A stretch of DNA of 64,000 bases from Lysobacter daejeonensis GH1-9 (lineage in GTDB: Bacteria; Pseudomonadota; Gammaproteobacteria; Xanthomonadales; Xanthomonadaceae), in the NCBI RefSeq assembly GCF_000768355.1, contig NZ_AVPU01000012.1:34373-98372 (forward strand). Reading direction: 5' to 3'. Below are positions 20,191-31,059 of this stretch, one piece after another. Below the pieces are notes generated by a model. The model had not been told where the DNA came from, made no database searches, and worked only from the letters and a program-made list of their open reading frames with translations. Position 1 is the stretch's first letter. Each line of letters begins with the position of its first letter. The translations under genes and the position numbers were made by a program.

Positions 20191-20907
20191 TCAATCCGCG
20201 CCCAGCACCTGCCGCAGGAAAGGCACGGTCAAACGACGTTTGGCCGCCAGCGATGCACGATCCAGTTGGTCCAGCACGCCGGTCAACGCGGCCAGATCCC
20301 GATCCACGCGCTTGAGCAGCCATTCCAGCGCGGCCTCGTCCAGCACCAGTCCACGGCGCTGCGCGCGCTGGCGCAGCACCTCGCGGCGCCCATCGTCGTC
20401 CAGGGGCGCCAACACCAGGCGGGTGCACTGCTGCAGGCGCGACCGCAGGTCGGGCAACACCAGCCCCAATTCGCCCGGATTGCCGCGCGCGGCGTACAGC
20501 ACCGTAATACCGGCCGCGCGCGCTCGGTTGTGGGCGTCGAACAGCGCCACCTCGTCGTCGCGATTGCCGGCGATGCGTTCCAGCCCGTCCAGCGCCAGCA
20601 GGTCATTGCCCTCCAGCGCCTGCAACGCCTCGCGCAGACGGCCGGCAGCGGCGACCAGCGGCAGGTAAGCGGCACGGCGCCCCGCTCCCTCGGCCGCCGC
20701 ACAGGCGGCCAGCAGCAGGTGTGTCTTGCCCACGCCGGCCGGCCCGGCCAGATACAGCCAATCGCCACCCACCGTCGCGGCTGCCTGCACCAGCCCAACG
20801 ACGCCCGGCTCGAGCGTCACATAGGTATCCAATCGCTGGTCCGGCGGGTAGCGCAGCGCCAGCGGCAGTTGCGGCACGGTGGGTCCGCCTCCTCCGGAAA
20901 CGCTCAC
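20191..20907 (-). CDS. hda: DnaA regulatory inactivator Hda
   Basis: A 238-residue DnaA-like AAA+ protein lacking the DNA-binding domain. It begins with a short segment, PQLPLALRY, resembling the clamp-binding motif of Hda (QLxLxL type). Walker A is GPAGVGKTH, and the DnaA-type arginine-rich sensor region follows LPDLRSRL. With the DNA-loaded sliding clamp, Hda stimulates ATP hydrolysis by DnaA and so prevents over-initiation. It overlaps the permease gene upstream (ATGA), an arrangement often seen next to purM. Confidence 0.93.
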   Translation of the reverse strand: MSVSGGGGPTVPQLPLALRYPPDQRLDTYVTLEPGVVGLVQAAATVGGDWLYLAGPAGVGKTHLLLAACAAAEGAGRRAAYLPLVAAAGRLREALQALEGNDLLALDGLERIAGNRDDEVALFDAHNRARAAGITVLYAARGNPGELGLVLPDLRSRLQQCTRLVLAPLDDDGRREVLRQRAQRRGLVLDEAALEWLLKRVDRDLAALTGVLDQLDRASLAAKRRLTVPFLRQVLGAD

Positions 20908-22055
20908 CCCTGGCCCTGCTCCGGATGCTTGGCGTGATGCGCGGGGGCGCCCAACACGATGCCGGGCTGCTCACCGGCGTAGAGCCGGCTGGCCACGTAG
21001 CGTTCCTGCGCGAAGCGCAGCAGCACGTTGATCACCGCCGCCAGCGGCAGCGCCAGCAGCATGCCAAGGAACCCGAACAGCTGGCCGCCCGCCATCACCG
21101 CGAAAATCACCGCGACCGGATGCAATCCGATGCGGTCACCCACCAGCTTGGGCGTCAACCAATAGCTCTCGATTACCTGGCCAATACCGAACACCGCCAG
21201 CACGCCGGCCACGTGCGGCCAGTCGCCGTATTGCACCAGCGCGGCAATCACACCGAGGATGATGCCGCTGGCCGGGCCCAGGTACGGGATGAAGGTGAAC
21301 AGGCCGGCGACGATGCCGATCAGGATCCCCAGGTCCAGTCCCACCGCCCACAGCCCCAGGCCGTACATCACGCCCAGGATCAGCATCACCAGGAACTGCC
21401 CGCGCAGGAACGCCCCCAGGATGTCGCTGCTCTCGCGCGCCAGCCGCGTCGCCGTGCCCAGGTGGTCACGCGGCACCAACGCGGCCACGCGCTCGACGAA
21501 CACGTCCCAGTCGCGGAGGAAGAAATAGGTCAGCACCGGCAGCAGCGCCACGTTGGCCACCAGCGTCAGCAGCGCGAACCCCGAGCGCGACAGGTAACCC
21601 AGCAGCGTTGTCGCCACGCCACCCGCCCGCTCCCAATTGCTGCGGATCAGCTCGAACAGGTGACTGAAATCCAGCCACTGGGTGATTTCCAGGCCGGTGC
21701 GCGCCTCCAGCCAGGGCAGCGCGGTCAGCATCAGCCAGTCGCGATAAGCCGGCAGCGAGGCCCACAGCGTCAACACCTGGCGCTCGATCGTCGGCACCAG
21801 CAGCACCAGCGCCAGCAGCACCAGCAGGGTCATGCCGGTGAACACCAGCCCCACGGCGAAATCACGCGAGCGGCCCCGGGCCTGCAACTTGTCCACCAAC
21901 GGGTCGCCCAGCCAGCCCAGCATCGCCGCCAGGACAAACGGGGTCAGCACGGGCGCCAGCAGCCACAGCAGCCAACACACGGCCACCGCCACCGCCGCCC
22001 ATTTGAGGCGGCGGAGAAACAGTGCGATTTCCTCGACCGGTTCCATGTCGCGCAT
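20904..22055 (-). CDS. AI-2E (PerM/YdgG) family transporter
   Basis: A 383-residue membrane protein with about eight hydrophobic segments: two N-terminal, a central soluble stretch, and a C-terminal block with the family pattern FIPYLGPASGIILG and VIESYWLTPKLVG. The family includes TqsA-like AI-2 exporters and Na+/H+ antiporter-like proteins, so the substrate is open. It sits between hda and DUF2066, with an ATGA overlap to hda and 3 bp to DUF2066, so the three are probably one operon. Confidence 0.9.
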   Translation of the reverse strand: MRDMEPVEEIALFLRRLKWAAVAVAVCWLLWLLAPVLTPFVLAAMLGWLGDPLVDKLQARGRSRDFAVGLVFTGMTLLVLLALVLLVPTIERQVLTLWASLPAYRDWLMLTALPWLEARTGLEITQWLDFSHLFELIRSNWERAGGVATTLLGYLSRSGFALLTLVANVALLPVLTYFFLRDWDVFVERVAALVPRDHLGTATRLARESSDILGAFLRGQFLVMLILGVMYGLGLWAVGLDLGILIGIVAGLFTFIPYLGPASGIILGVIAALVQYGDWPHVAGVLAVFGIGQVIESYWLTPKLVGDRIGLHPVAVIFAVMAGGQLFGFLGMLLALPLAAVINVLLRFAQERYVASRLYAGEQPGIVLGAPAHHAKHPEQGQG

Positions 22056-22058
22056 CGG

Positions 22059-23129
22059 TCAGCGCATCCGGTAAACGGGTTCGTCGCCTTCCTCGGCGAC
22101 CAGCACGTCGTCGCGGGCCACCGCGCGCTTGAAGCCCGGCAGGCCCGTCGGCAGCTCCAGATCGAACGTCACGCTGCCTGGCACCGCACGCACCGGCGTG
22201 ATCCGGCCCACCGCGGACAGCTTCTCCAGATAGCCGGCCAGGCGAATGTAGGCCTCCGCACTCGCGATGCCATTGAAGGTCACCCGGTACGTGCCGGCCG
22301 GCCCGAGGCCCTTGGCACTGCCAGGCTTGGCATACCGGCGGACCAGTGCGTTGGCCGCGCCGTCCGCACCGGTGGCCATCACCCGACGGGCATCGGCGTG
22401 CTTCTCCGTCCAACGCGACAGCACCTTGCCACCATCGACGAAGATCCAGTCGGCCTGCCAGCCCTCCTTAACCCGGTACAGCTTGCCCACCAGTTGCATC
22501 GGCGGGCTGTAGCGCGTCGATGCGCGGGCCACGGCCGCGGTGTCCCCGCGCCAGATCGCGCCCACCACCGCCTGTTCGGCGGCGGTACCGGCGGGCAGGC
22601 CCAGCGCGTACCCGCGGTCCTTGGCCCGGTCCAGCACCGGCCGGGCTGCGTTGGTCTGCGGCAGCCCCACCAGGCGCGGGCCCGAGCCATCGTCAATCGC
22701 CATCCACAGCACCGGCTTGGGCCGCGGCAGCGGCCAGATCGGCAGGCCCACGATCGCCGCCAGCTCATCCACCTGTTCCTGGTCGAAGCGAACCACCAGC
22801 ACGGTACCGAAGGTCGGTGCACCGCGGGAGGACACACCCTCGTCCTGCCGGTAGTCGTACCCATCCACCATCTCCCTGGCGCGGGCCAGCTCCTGGCGCA
22901 TGCCGGGGCGCGAGGCGACCGCGTTGTCGCCCGACAGGCGCGCCAGCACCTGCACCAGCGCGCGCACGAAGGCGTTGTTGCGCTCCGGCTCGCCCTGGCC
23001 GTTGACCCTGACCTCGGCGGCGTAGGGCCCCTGGGCCTTCGCACGATCACCCTCCACGCGCTGCGCGGCCGCGCCAAACGCCATCGAAAGCAACGCGACG
23101 GCCAAAAACACTCGGATTGCGCGGAGCAT
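22059..23129 (-). CDS. DUF2066 domain-containing exported protein
   Basis: A 356-residue protein with an N-terminal signal peptide (MLRAIRVFLAVALLS, likely cleaved after GAAA/Q). The body matches DUF2066 in layout: an N-terminal part with RAQGPYAAEVRVNG and RNNAFVRALVQVLARLSGD, and a less conserved C-terminal domain. The function is unknown; the gene is commonly found between purM and the PerM-type permease in gammaproteobacteria. It is divergent from purM. Likely periplasmic or outer-membrane associated, with no membrane anchor besides the signal. Confidence 0.82.
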   Translation of the reverse strand: MLRAIRVFLAVALLSMAFGAAAQRVEGDRAKAQGPYAAEVRVNGQGEPERNNAFVRALVQVLARLSGDNAVASRPGMRQELARAREMVDGYDYRQDEGVSSRGAPTFGTVLVVRFDQEQVDELAAIVGLPIWPLPRPKPVLWMAIDDGSGPRLVGLPQTNAARPVLDRAKDRGYALGLPAGTAAEQAVVGAIWRGDTAAVARASTRYSPPMQLVGKLYRVKEGWQADWIFVDGGKVLSRWTEKHADARRVMATGADGAANALVRRYAKPGSAKGLGPAGTYRVTFNGIASAEAYIRLAGYLEKLSAVGRITPVRAVPGSVTFDLELPTGLPGFKRAVARDDVLVAEEGDEPVYRMR

Positions 23130-23244
23130 CGCCTACCCTAAGTTGGCTGGATTCATCCGGAAATGGTGCCCCACCCCGGGTGATCCGTCCATTGACGCCG
23201 GTCGCGGACGCCACCACCGGGCCAACGGGGCACCGGCAGACTGC

Positions 23245-23250
23245 TAAAAT
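23245..23250 (+). promoter_or_regulatory. Candidate -10 element of purM
   Basis: TAAAAT followed by GCG, 34 bp before the GTG start, in the divergent DUF2066-purM gap. There is no recognisable -35. Confidence 0.45.
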
Positions 23251-23283
23251 GCGCGACTCCCTACCGCCACCGCCGAGTCCGCC

Positions 23284-24318
23284 GTGACGAGCCCCACCCC
23301 GCTTACCTACCGTGACGCCGGCGTCGACATCGACGCGGGCAACGAAGTCGTCGAACGCATCAAGCCGCTGGTCAAGCGCACCATGCGCCCCGAAGTGCTG
23401 GGCGGTGTCGGCCTGTTCGGCGGCCTGTTCGACGTGAGCGGCAAGTACCGCGAACCGGTGCTGGTGTCCGGCACCGACGGCGTGGGCACCAAGCTGATCC
23501 TGGCCAAGCAACTCAACCGCCACGACACCATCGGCATCGACCTGGTGGCCATGTGCGTCAACGACGTGCTGGTGCAGGGTGCCGAGCCGCTGTTCTTCCT
23601 CGATTACTTCGCCACCGGCAAGCTCGACGTGGCCACCACCGTCGACGTGGTCGGCGGCATCGCCAAGGGCTGCGAAATCGCCGGCTGCGCGCTGATCGGC
23701 GGCGAGACCGCCGAGATGCCCGACATGTACCCGCCGGGCGAGTACGACCTGGCCGGTTTCACCGTCGGTGCGGTCGAGAAGGCCAAGTTGATCGACAGCA
23801 GCAAGGTGCGTGCGGGCGACGTCCTGATCGGCATCGCCTCCAGTGGCCCGCACTCCAACGGCTATTCGCTGGTCCGCAAGATCCTGGCGCGCGCCGGCAA
23901 TCCACTCGACCTCGACCTGGGCGGCGTGAAGCTGGCCGACGCGCTGATGGAGCCCACCCGCATCTACGTCAAGCCAGTGCTGGAACTGCTGGCCCGGCAC
24001 GACATCCATGCGATGGCCCACGTCACCGGCGGCGCGCTGGTGGAGAAGATCATCCGCGTGGTACCGCAGGAGTTCGGCCTGGAGATCGACACGTCCGCGT
24101 GGCCGCTGCCGGCGGTGTTCGACTGGCTGCAGCGCGAAGGCAACGTGCCGCGCGAGGAAATGTGGCGCACCTTCAACTGCGGCGTCGGCTTCGTGCTGAT
24201 CGTCGCGCCGGGCGACGTGGCCGCGATCAATGCCGACCTCGATCGACTGGGCCTTGCGCACTGGCAGATCGGCCAGGTCACCCCGGCCGGCACCGGCGAA
24301 CGCCTGCGCATCGGCTGA
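23284..24318 (+). CDS. purM: Phosphoribosylformylglycinamidine cyclo-ligase (PurM)
   Basis: A 344-residue AIR synthetase of de novo purine synthesis, converting FGAM and ATP to AIR. The glycine-rich GTDGVGTKL and [25 protein letters not shown] are hallmarks, with [12 protein letters not shown] further on. The start is a GTG at 23284; no ATG nearby fits the family N-terminus. It lies 4 bp before purN, so the two are coupled. Confidence 0.97.
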   Translation: MTSPTPLTYRDAGVDIDAGNEVVERIKPLVKRTMRPEVLGGVGLFGGLFDVSGKYREPVLVSGTDGVGTKLILAKQLNRHDTIGIDLVAMCVNDVLVQGAEPLFFLDYFATGKLDVATTVDVVGGIAKGCEIAGCALIGGETAEMPDMYPPGEYDLAGFTVGAVEKAKLIDSSKVRAGDVLIGIASSGPHSNGYSLVRKILARAGNPLDLDLGGVKLADALMEPTRIYVKPVLELLARHDIHAMAHVTGGALVEKIIRVVPQEFGLEIDTSAWPLPAVFDWLQREGNVPREEMWRTFNCGVGFVLIVAPGDVAAINADLDRLGLAHWQIGQVTPAGTGERLRIG

Positions 24319-24322
24319 CCGC

Positions 24323-24979
24323 ATGCGCCTGGCGGTCCTGGCCTCCGGCCGCGGCAGCAACCTGCTGGCCATCCTCGACGCGATCGCGCGGGGCCAGCTG
24401 GATGCCGAGGTTGTGGGCGTGTTCTCCGACCGGGCCAAGGCCGCGGCCCTCGACCATGCCCGCGAGGCCGGCGTGCCGGCCACCGCGCTGTCCGCCAAGG
24501 GCTACCCCAGCCGCGAGGCGTTCGATGAAGCGATGTTCAGCCTCGTCGACGCCGTTCATCCAGACCTCATCGTCTGTGCGGGATACATGCGGCTCATGAG
24601 CGCCGCCTCCGTCAACCAGCGCCTAGGCCGGATGATCAACATCCATCCTTCGCTGCTGCCCGCCTTCAAGGGCCTGCACACCCACCAGCAGGCGCTTGAT
24701 GCGGGCGCTGCGGTGCACGGCGCCAGCGTGCATTTCGTCACTGCCGAACTCGACGGCGGCCCTGTCATTGCCCAGGCCCGCGTGCCGGTATTGCCGGGCG
24801 ACGATGCCGAACGCCTCGCCGGCCGTGTGCTGGAACGCGAGCACCCGCTGCTGATTGCCACCCTGCGCGAACTGGCCGCCGGCCACATCCGCTTGAACAA
24901 GCACGGCGTGCAATACGATGGGGCCACGCTGGACGCCCCCCTTCAACTCACCGCCGACAATCGCCTCTCGCCGCCATGA
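24323..24979 (+). CDS. purN: Phosphoribosylglycinamide formyltransferase (PurN)
   Basis: A 218-residue GAR transformylase using 10-formyl-tetrahydrofolate. It begins MRLAVLASGRGSNL; the catalytic stretch is INIHPSLLPAFKG (Asn and His) with the aspartate in LDGGPVIAQ. The ATG at 24323 follows the purM stop by 4 bp and gives the right N-terminus, whereas the open frame further upstream lies inside purM. Its stop overlaps the next start (ATGA). Confidence 0.96.
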   Translation: MRLAVLASGRGSNLLAILDAIARGQLDAEVVGVFSDRAKAAALDHAREAGVPATALSAKGYPSREAFDEAMFSLVDAVHPDLIVCAGYMRLMSAASVNQRLGRMINIHPSLLPAFKGLHTHQQALDAGAAVHGASVHFVTAELDGGPVIAQARVPVLPGDDAERLAGRVLEREHPLLIATLRELAAGHIRLNKHGVQYDGATLDAPLQLTADNRLSPP

Positions 24980-25752
24980 CCCGGACCCGACTGATCACTG
25001 CCGTCGCCGCCCTGATCGTCCCGTTGTCCGCCGCCATCGCGCAGAGCGCCCTCCCGACGCCGCCTGCAACCTCCGCTGTGGCGCCCGCCGCCGCGGCACT
25101 GGAACCGTTCATCGCCCAGTACAAGGTCTACAAGGGCAGCAGCGAACTGGGTGAAGCCACCCTGCAACTGGTGCGCCAACCCGGCAATCGCTGGCGGGTG
25201 GACCTGCTGATGCGCGGCGGCGGTCTGTTCAAGATCGCCGGCGTGCATGCCGACCAGAGCACCGTATTCGACACCTCCATCTCCGGCCAGACTTACCGCC
25301 CGCTGACTCAGGCCACGGTGCGCAGGGTCGTATTCACGCAGCGGAAGACCATCGGTCTCTACGATTGGAAATCACGTACCGCCCGCTGGACGGGCGACGT
25401 GAAGGAGTCCCGCTCCCGCCCCGTGGCCCTGCAGCCCGGGGACATGAGCGGGTTGTTGATCAACCTGGCGGTGATCCGCGACGCTGCCCCCGGCAAGGCC
25501 CTGCACTACCGCTTTGTCGACGATGGCCGCGTTCGCGACCACCGCTACCAGGTCGCCAGCGACGTGGAGAGCATGGGCGCGGGCGACATGCGGTTCGATA
25601 CGCTGCGGGTCAGCCGCATCGGCAACACCAGCGGCGACGAGACCTTGCTGTGGGTGGCCAACGGCGTCCCGACGCCGATCCGCATCCTGCAGCGGGACGA
25701 TGGACAGGACAGCTACGACCTGCGCCTGGTCGAGTACAAGGGAATCCAGTAG
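24976..25752 (+). CDS. DUF3108 domain-containing exported protein, first copy
   Basis: A 258-residue protein with a signal peptide (MTRTRLITAVAALIVPLSAAIA). The mature part is a predicted beta-rich DUF3108 domain (FIAQYKVYKGSSELGEATL near the start, GVPTPIRILQRDDGQDSYDLRL near the end). Function unknown; probably periplasmic. It overlaps the purN stop (ATGA) and is followed without a gap by a second DUF3108 gene with clear resemblance, so the pair arose by duplication. Confidence 0.82.
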   Translation: MTRTRLITAVAALIVPLSAAIAQSALPTPPATSAVAPAAAALEPFIAQYKVYKGSSELGEATLQLVRQPGNRWRVDLLMRGGGLFKIAGVHADQSTVFDTSISGQTYRPLTQATVRRVVFTQRKTIGLYDWKSRTARWTGDVKESRSRPVALQPGDMSGLLINLAVIRDAAPGKALHYRFVDDGRVRDHRYQVASDVESMGAGDMRFDTLRVSRIGNTSGDETLLWVANGVPTPIRILQRDDGQDSYDLRLVEYKGIQ

Positions 25753-26445
25753 ATGACGATGACGTTTTCCAAGTCGAAGGTGTACCGGATGGCGTTCGCG
25801 GTCTTGGCCGTGCTGGCCAGTGCGCCCGCGTTGGCACTCGAACCGTTCACCGCGGACTACCAGGCCAGTTACATGGGCATGCAGGCCAATGGCCGCATGA
25901 CCCTGGTCGCCGCGGGCGAAGGCAAGTGGCGCTACAACCTGAGCATCCAGAACCAGTTGGCCAACCTCAGCCAGACCACCGTCTTCCAGGACATGGACGG
26001 CCAGTGGCGCCCGCTGTCGGGCACCGACAGCAGCAAGGTGCTGATCAAGAGCTCGATCAAGAACGCGGCCTACGACTGGTCACGTGGTGTCGCCACCTGG
26101 TCCGGCGACGTCAAGCCCGATCGCGCCGGCCCGGTGAAGCTGCAGGCCGGTGACATGGACGCGTTGCTGATCAACCTCGCGCTGGTGCGCGACGTGCTGG
26201 CTGGCAAGCCGCTGGTCTACCGGATGGTGGAAAACGGCAAGGTCAAGGTGATGAAGTACGCCGTGGCCGGCAAGGAGCAGATCACAGTGGGCGGCAAGCC
26301 GCAGCAGGCCACCAAGGTGGTCAACACCAGCGGCGAGCGCCAGATCATCGCCTGGGTGGTCGAAGGCCTGCCGGTCCCGGCCCGCATCCTGCAACGCGAG
26401 AAGGGCTCCGACGCGATGGACCTGCGGGTGAGCACAGTCCGATAG
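25753..26445 (+). CDS. DUF3108 domain-containing exported protein, second copy
   Basis: A 230-residue exported protein (signal peptide ending near ALA, about residue 29). It shares with its neighbour the N-terminal pattern LEPFTADYQASY, the central GDMDALLINLALVRD (neighbour: GDMSGLLINLAVIRD), and the C-terminal G-PVP-RILQRE. The ATG is the codon right after the neighbour's stop. Function unknown. A strong bidirectional terminator follows. Confidence 0.82.
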   Translation: MTMTFSKSKVYRMAFAVLAVLASAPALALEPFTADYQASYMGMQANGRMTLVAAGEGKWRYNLSIQNQLANLSQTTVFQDMDGQWRPLSGTDSSKVLIKSSIKNAAYDWSRGVATWSGDVKPDRAGPVKLQAGDMDALLINLALVRDVLAGKPLVYRMVENGKVKVMKYAVAGKEQITVGGKPQQATKVVNTSGERQIIAWVVEGLPVPARILQREKGSDAMDLRVSTVR

Positions 26446-26510
26446 TTGTACCTGGCGTGCCGGCACGTGTGGGACCGCGGGCACATTGTTCGCCTCCAGC
26501 TCCCGCCCAC

Positions 26511-26536
26511 AAAAAAGCCCCACCCGGGGCTTTTTT
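26511..26536. terminator. Bidirectional terminator between DUF3108 pair and murA
   Basis: AAAAAAGCCCC-ACCC-GGGGCTTTTTT: a GC stem with A and T tracts on both sides, between convergent genes. It works in both directions by its symmetry. Confidence 0.92.
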
Positions 26537-26564
26537 GTTCTCTGAGGGTTGGCGCCGCCAGGCG

Positions 26565-28186
<1,622 letters not shown>

Positions 28187-28313
28187 GGGGAAAAGCACCT
28201 TGGTGGTCGTCGCGCTCAGGGGAGGACATCCCGCTACGGGCACCGGAACGGCCGCCAGCGCCAGCGTTGCGTCGCCGCCCGCCCGGCACCGGGCGTTTCC
28301 GGGCCAGACCGCA

Positions 28314-28319
28314 TAGAAT
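28314..28319 (+). promoter_or_regulatory. Candidate -10 element of kdsD
   Basis: TAGAAT followed by GG, 38 bp before the ATG, in the 170-bp gap between divergent ibaG and kdsD. There is no clear -35. Confidence 0.4.
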
Positions 28320-28356
28320 GGACCGATTAGCCTAGCGGAAAGGCCCCCACTCCGAA

Positions 28357-29370
28357 ATGGCAACCGTGCCTTCGCCCCGATCGCCCCACACCACGCCCGA
28401 CACCAGCTCCCTGGCCGCCAGCGGCCGCCGCGCCTTCGCGGTGGAGATCGACGCCCTCGCCGCCGTCGCCGACCGCCTGGACGGTGAGTTCAGTGCCGCC
28501 TGCCGACTGATGCTGGAGACCCGCGGCCGCGTGGTCTGCACCGGGATGGGCAAGTCCGGGCACATCGCCCGCAAGATCGCCGCCACACTGGCCTCCACCG
28601 GCACCCCGGCGTTCTACGTACATCCCGGCGAGGCCGCCCACGGTGACCTGGGCATGATCATCGACGCCGATGTGGTGCTGGCGCTGTCGTACTCGGGCGA
28701 AAGCGACGAGATCCTGTTGCTGCTGCCGGTACTGAAGCGCCAAGGCAACAAGCTGATCTCGATGACCGGTCGCCCGCAGTCGTCCATGGCGCGCGAATCC
28801 GACGTGCACCTGGACGTCAGCGTGCCCGCCGAGGCCTGCCCGCTGGCGCTGGCGCCCACCTCCAGCACCACCGCCTCGCTGGCGATGGGCGATGCGCTGG
28901 CCGTGGCCCTGCTGGAAGCGCGCGGCTTCACCGCCGACGACTTCGCCCGCTCGCATCCGGCCGGTGCGCTGGGCCGGCGTCTGCTGCTGCACATCACCGA
29001 CGTCATGCACGCCGGCGACGATGTCCCCGCCGTGGGCCCGGACGCCACCGTCAGCGAGGCGCTGGTGGAAATGAGCCGCAAGCGCCTGGGCATGACCGCG
29101 GTGGTCGATGCCGAGCGGCGCCTGCTCGGCCTGTACACCGACGGCGACCTGCGCCGCAGCCTGGACGATGCCGACGTCGACCTGCGCACCACCCCCATCG
29201 CCCGCGTGATGACGAAGGCGCCCAGGACCATCGATGCGGGCGCGCTGGCCGTGGAGGCCGCGCAGTTGATGGAAGCGCACAAGATCAGCGGCCTGCTGGT
29301 GGTGGACGCTGAACAACGCGTGGTCGGGGCGCTCAACATTCACGACCTGTTGCGCGCCCGGGTGGTCTGA
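28357..29370 (+). CDS. kdsD: D-arabinose 5-phosphate isomerase (KdsD)
   Basis: A 337-residue enzyme interconverting ribulose 5-phosphate and arabinose 5-phosphate, the first step to Kdo for lipopolysaccharide. An SIS domain (CTGMGKSGHIARKIAATLASTG; SYSGESDEILLLLP; TSSTTASLAMGDALAVALLE) is followed by two CBS domains (VMHAGDDVPAV and VMTKAPRTI). It is first in the cluster kdsD-kdsC-lptC-lptA-lptB-rpoN. A GGAAAGG lies upstream, slightly far from the ATG. Confidence 0.96.
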   Translation: MATVPSPRSPHTTPDTSSLAASGRRAFAVEIDALAAVADRLDGEFSAACRLMLETRGRVVCTGMGKSGHIARKIAATLASTGTPAFYVHPGEAAHGDLGMIIDADVVLALSYSGESDEILLLLPVLKRQGNKLISMTGRPQSSMARESDVHLDVSVPAEACPLALAPTSSTTASLAMGDALAVALLEARGFTADDFARSHPAGALGRRLLLHITDVMHAGDDVPAVGPDATVSEALVEMSRKRLGMTAVVDAERRLLGLYTDGDLRRSLDDADVDLRTTPIARVMTKAPRTIDAGALAVEAAQLMEAHKISGLLVVDAEQRVVGALNIHDLLRARVV

Positions 29371-29397
29371 TCCCGACGACGCCGGACCCTCGACGCC

Positions 29398-29979
29398 ATG
29401 CCCTATTCCCACTTCAATGACTACCCCCCCGCAGTGCGCGACCACGCCACCCGCGTGCGGCTGGCCTGCTTCGACGTCGACGGCACCCTGACCGACGGGC
29501 GCCTGTTCTTCGACACCGAGGGCCGCGAGCTCAAGGCCTTCCACGTGCACGACGGCCAGGGGCTGGTGCTGCTGCGCAAGGTCGGCATCACCGTGGCCTT
29601 CGTCACCGCGCGCGCCAGCACGATTGCCGAGCAACGCGCACGCGAACTGGGCATCGTCGAAGTGCACACCGCCGTGGCCGACAAGCTGGCCTGCGTGCGC
29701 GACATCGCCGCCCGCATGGGCATCGGCATGGACGAAGTGGCCTTCATGGGCGACGACCTGCCGGACCTGCGCGTGATGCAGCAGGTCGGCTTCTCCGTGG
29801 CCCCGGGCAGCGGCCATCCGTGGGTGCGCGAACGCGCCCATTGGCGCACGTCCGCCCCCGCCGGCAATGGCGCGGTCCGCGAGTTCTGCGACCTGGTCCT
29901 GGCTGCGCAGGGCAAGGCCGAGGCGCTGCTGGCCGACGTGGTCCGCATTGATGGCGTGCGCGTCGAGGGCAACGCATGA
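29398..29979 (+). CDS. kdsC: 3-deoxy-D-manno-octulosonate 8-phosphate phosphatase (KdsC)
   Basis: A 193-residue HAD-superfamily phosphatase with the nucleophile aspartate in FDVDGTLTDG and the metal-binding FMGDDLPDLRVM. The short cap-less form and the C-terminal stretch with a conserved AVREFCDLVLAAQG fit KdsC, which acts as a tetramer and releases Kdo from Kdo-8-phosphate. It lies between kdsD and lptC and overlaps lptC by 4 bp. Confidence 0.95.
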   Translation: MPYSHFNDYPPAVRDHATRVRLACFDVDGTLTDGRLFFDTEGRELKAFHVHDGQGLVLLRKVGITVAFVTARASTIAEQRARELGIVEVHTAVADKLACVRDIAARMGIGMDEVAFMGDDLPDLRVMQQVGFSVAPGSGHPWVRERAHWRTSAPAGNGAVREFCDLVLAAQGKAEALLADVVRIDGVRVEGNA

Positions 29980-30545
29980 CGTGGCGGACGATGACCACGT
30001 GGGTCCTGCTGGTCGCGGCAATCGCCAGTGGCTGGATGCTGTGGCGCCAGCGCGCCCCGGAGACCGCGCCGGCGAAGGCGCAATTCCGCCCTGATTACGT
30101 GCTCAACGACCTGGAACTGATCGCGCTCGACGACCACGGCCGCGAGGCCTTCACCCTGCGCGCGCCGCACCTGACCCGCGACCCATCGGCTAAATCGATG
30201 GACATCCAGACCCCGCTGTTCATGATCCCCCCGAGCCCCGGAAAGGCCGGCACGCCCTGGGCAGTGCGCTCGGCCACGGCCTGGGTCGCCCCCAAGGGCG
30301 ACGAGATCCGCCTGCGCGGGCAGGTGAAGGCCGACAGCCAGGACGCGCAGGGGCGGCCGGTCAACATCACGACCGAAGAGCTGAACGTCTTCCCCAACAC
30401 GAAGCGCGCCACGTCCACGGCCAAGGTCGCGATGACCCAGCCCGGATTTATACTGAACGGCCGTGGGCTCGACGCCCAGCTTGATGCCAAGCGCATCGTC
30501 CTCCAATCCGACGTCAAGGCCCGATATGAAAGGACTGCCCGCTAG
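29976..30545 (+). CDS. lptC: Lipopolysaccharide export bridge protein LptC
   Basis: A 189-residue bitopic protein: one N-terminal membrane helix (about residues 5-23) and a periplasmic beta-jellyroll with PDYVLNDLELIALDDHG and the later GLDAQLDAKRIVL. LptC links LptBFG at the inner membrane to LptA in the periplasm. LptF and LptG are not in this window. Overlaps kdsC by ATGA and its 3' end overlaps the lptA start by 20 bp. Confidence 0.92.
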   Translation: MTWRTMTTWVLLVAAIASGWMLWRQRAPETAPAKAQFRPDYVLNDLELIALDDHGREAFTLRAPHLTRDPSAKSMDIQTPLFMIPPSPGKAGTPWAVRSATAWVAPKGDEIRLRGQVKADSQDAQGRPVNITTEELNVFPNTKRATSTAKVAMTQPGFILNGRGLDAQLDAKRIVLQSDVKARYERTAR

Positions 30546-31059
30546 TTCGCTGGCCACCGTGCCGGCACTCCTGCTGGCTGCCGCGCTTGCCCTGCCGCAG
30601 GCGGCCTCGGCGCGCTCGTCCGACCGCAACCAGCCGATGGACATCGATGCCGGCCACTCGGACTACAGCCTCGACGAGAACAAGCCGGCGACGCTCTCCG
30701 GTGGCGTCACCATCACCCAGGGCAGCCTCAATATCACCGCCAGCACCGCGGTGATCACCCAGCGCAACGGCGACCCAACCCGCGTGGTGCTCACCGGCGC
30801 ACCGGTCACGCTCAAGCAGCAGATGGACGATGGCACGCCTATGAACGCCATCGCCAACAAGATCGACTACGACCTCACCACCGAGGTGGTGGTGTTCACC
30901 GGCAAGGTCGACATCCGCCAGCCGCGGGGCAACCTCAGCGGCGAACGCGTGGTCTACAACATGCGCACCCAGCAGGTCACCGGCGGGGGCCAGGGCGCGG
31001 GCCGGGTGAAGATGCGCATCATGCCCAAGGGCGCGCGCGCCAACGGGAGCGGCACCTGA
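30526..31059 (+). CDS. lptA: Lipopolysaccharide periplasmic bridge protein LptA
   Basis: A 177-residue exported protein; the signal peptide ends after SAR/ASA near residue 26. The mature part is an OstA/LptA jellyroll with [25 protein letters not shown] and [10 protein letters not shown]. The ATG at 30526 is preceded by AAGG six bases upstream and gives a good signal peptide; the frame is open before it, inside lptC. It carries LPS between LptC and LptD. It overlaps the lptB start (TGATG). Confidence 0.94.
   Translation: MKGLPASSLATVPALLLAAALALPQAASARSSDRNQPMDIDAGHSDYSLDENKPATLSGGVTITQGSLNITASTAVITQRNGDPTRVVLTGAPVTLKQQMDDGTPMNAIANKIDYDLTTEVVVFTGKVDIRQPRGNLSGERVVYNMRTQQVTGGGQGAGRVKMRIMPKGARANGSGT

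Noticed and set aside
20721..23141. An about 800-codon plus-strand open frame opposite hda, the permease and DUF2066
   Set aside because: Antisense to three well-supported genes; composition is repetitive Arg/His/Gln with no domain resemblance.
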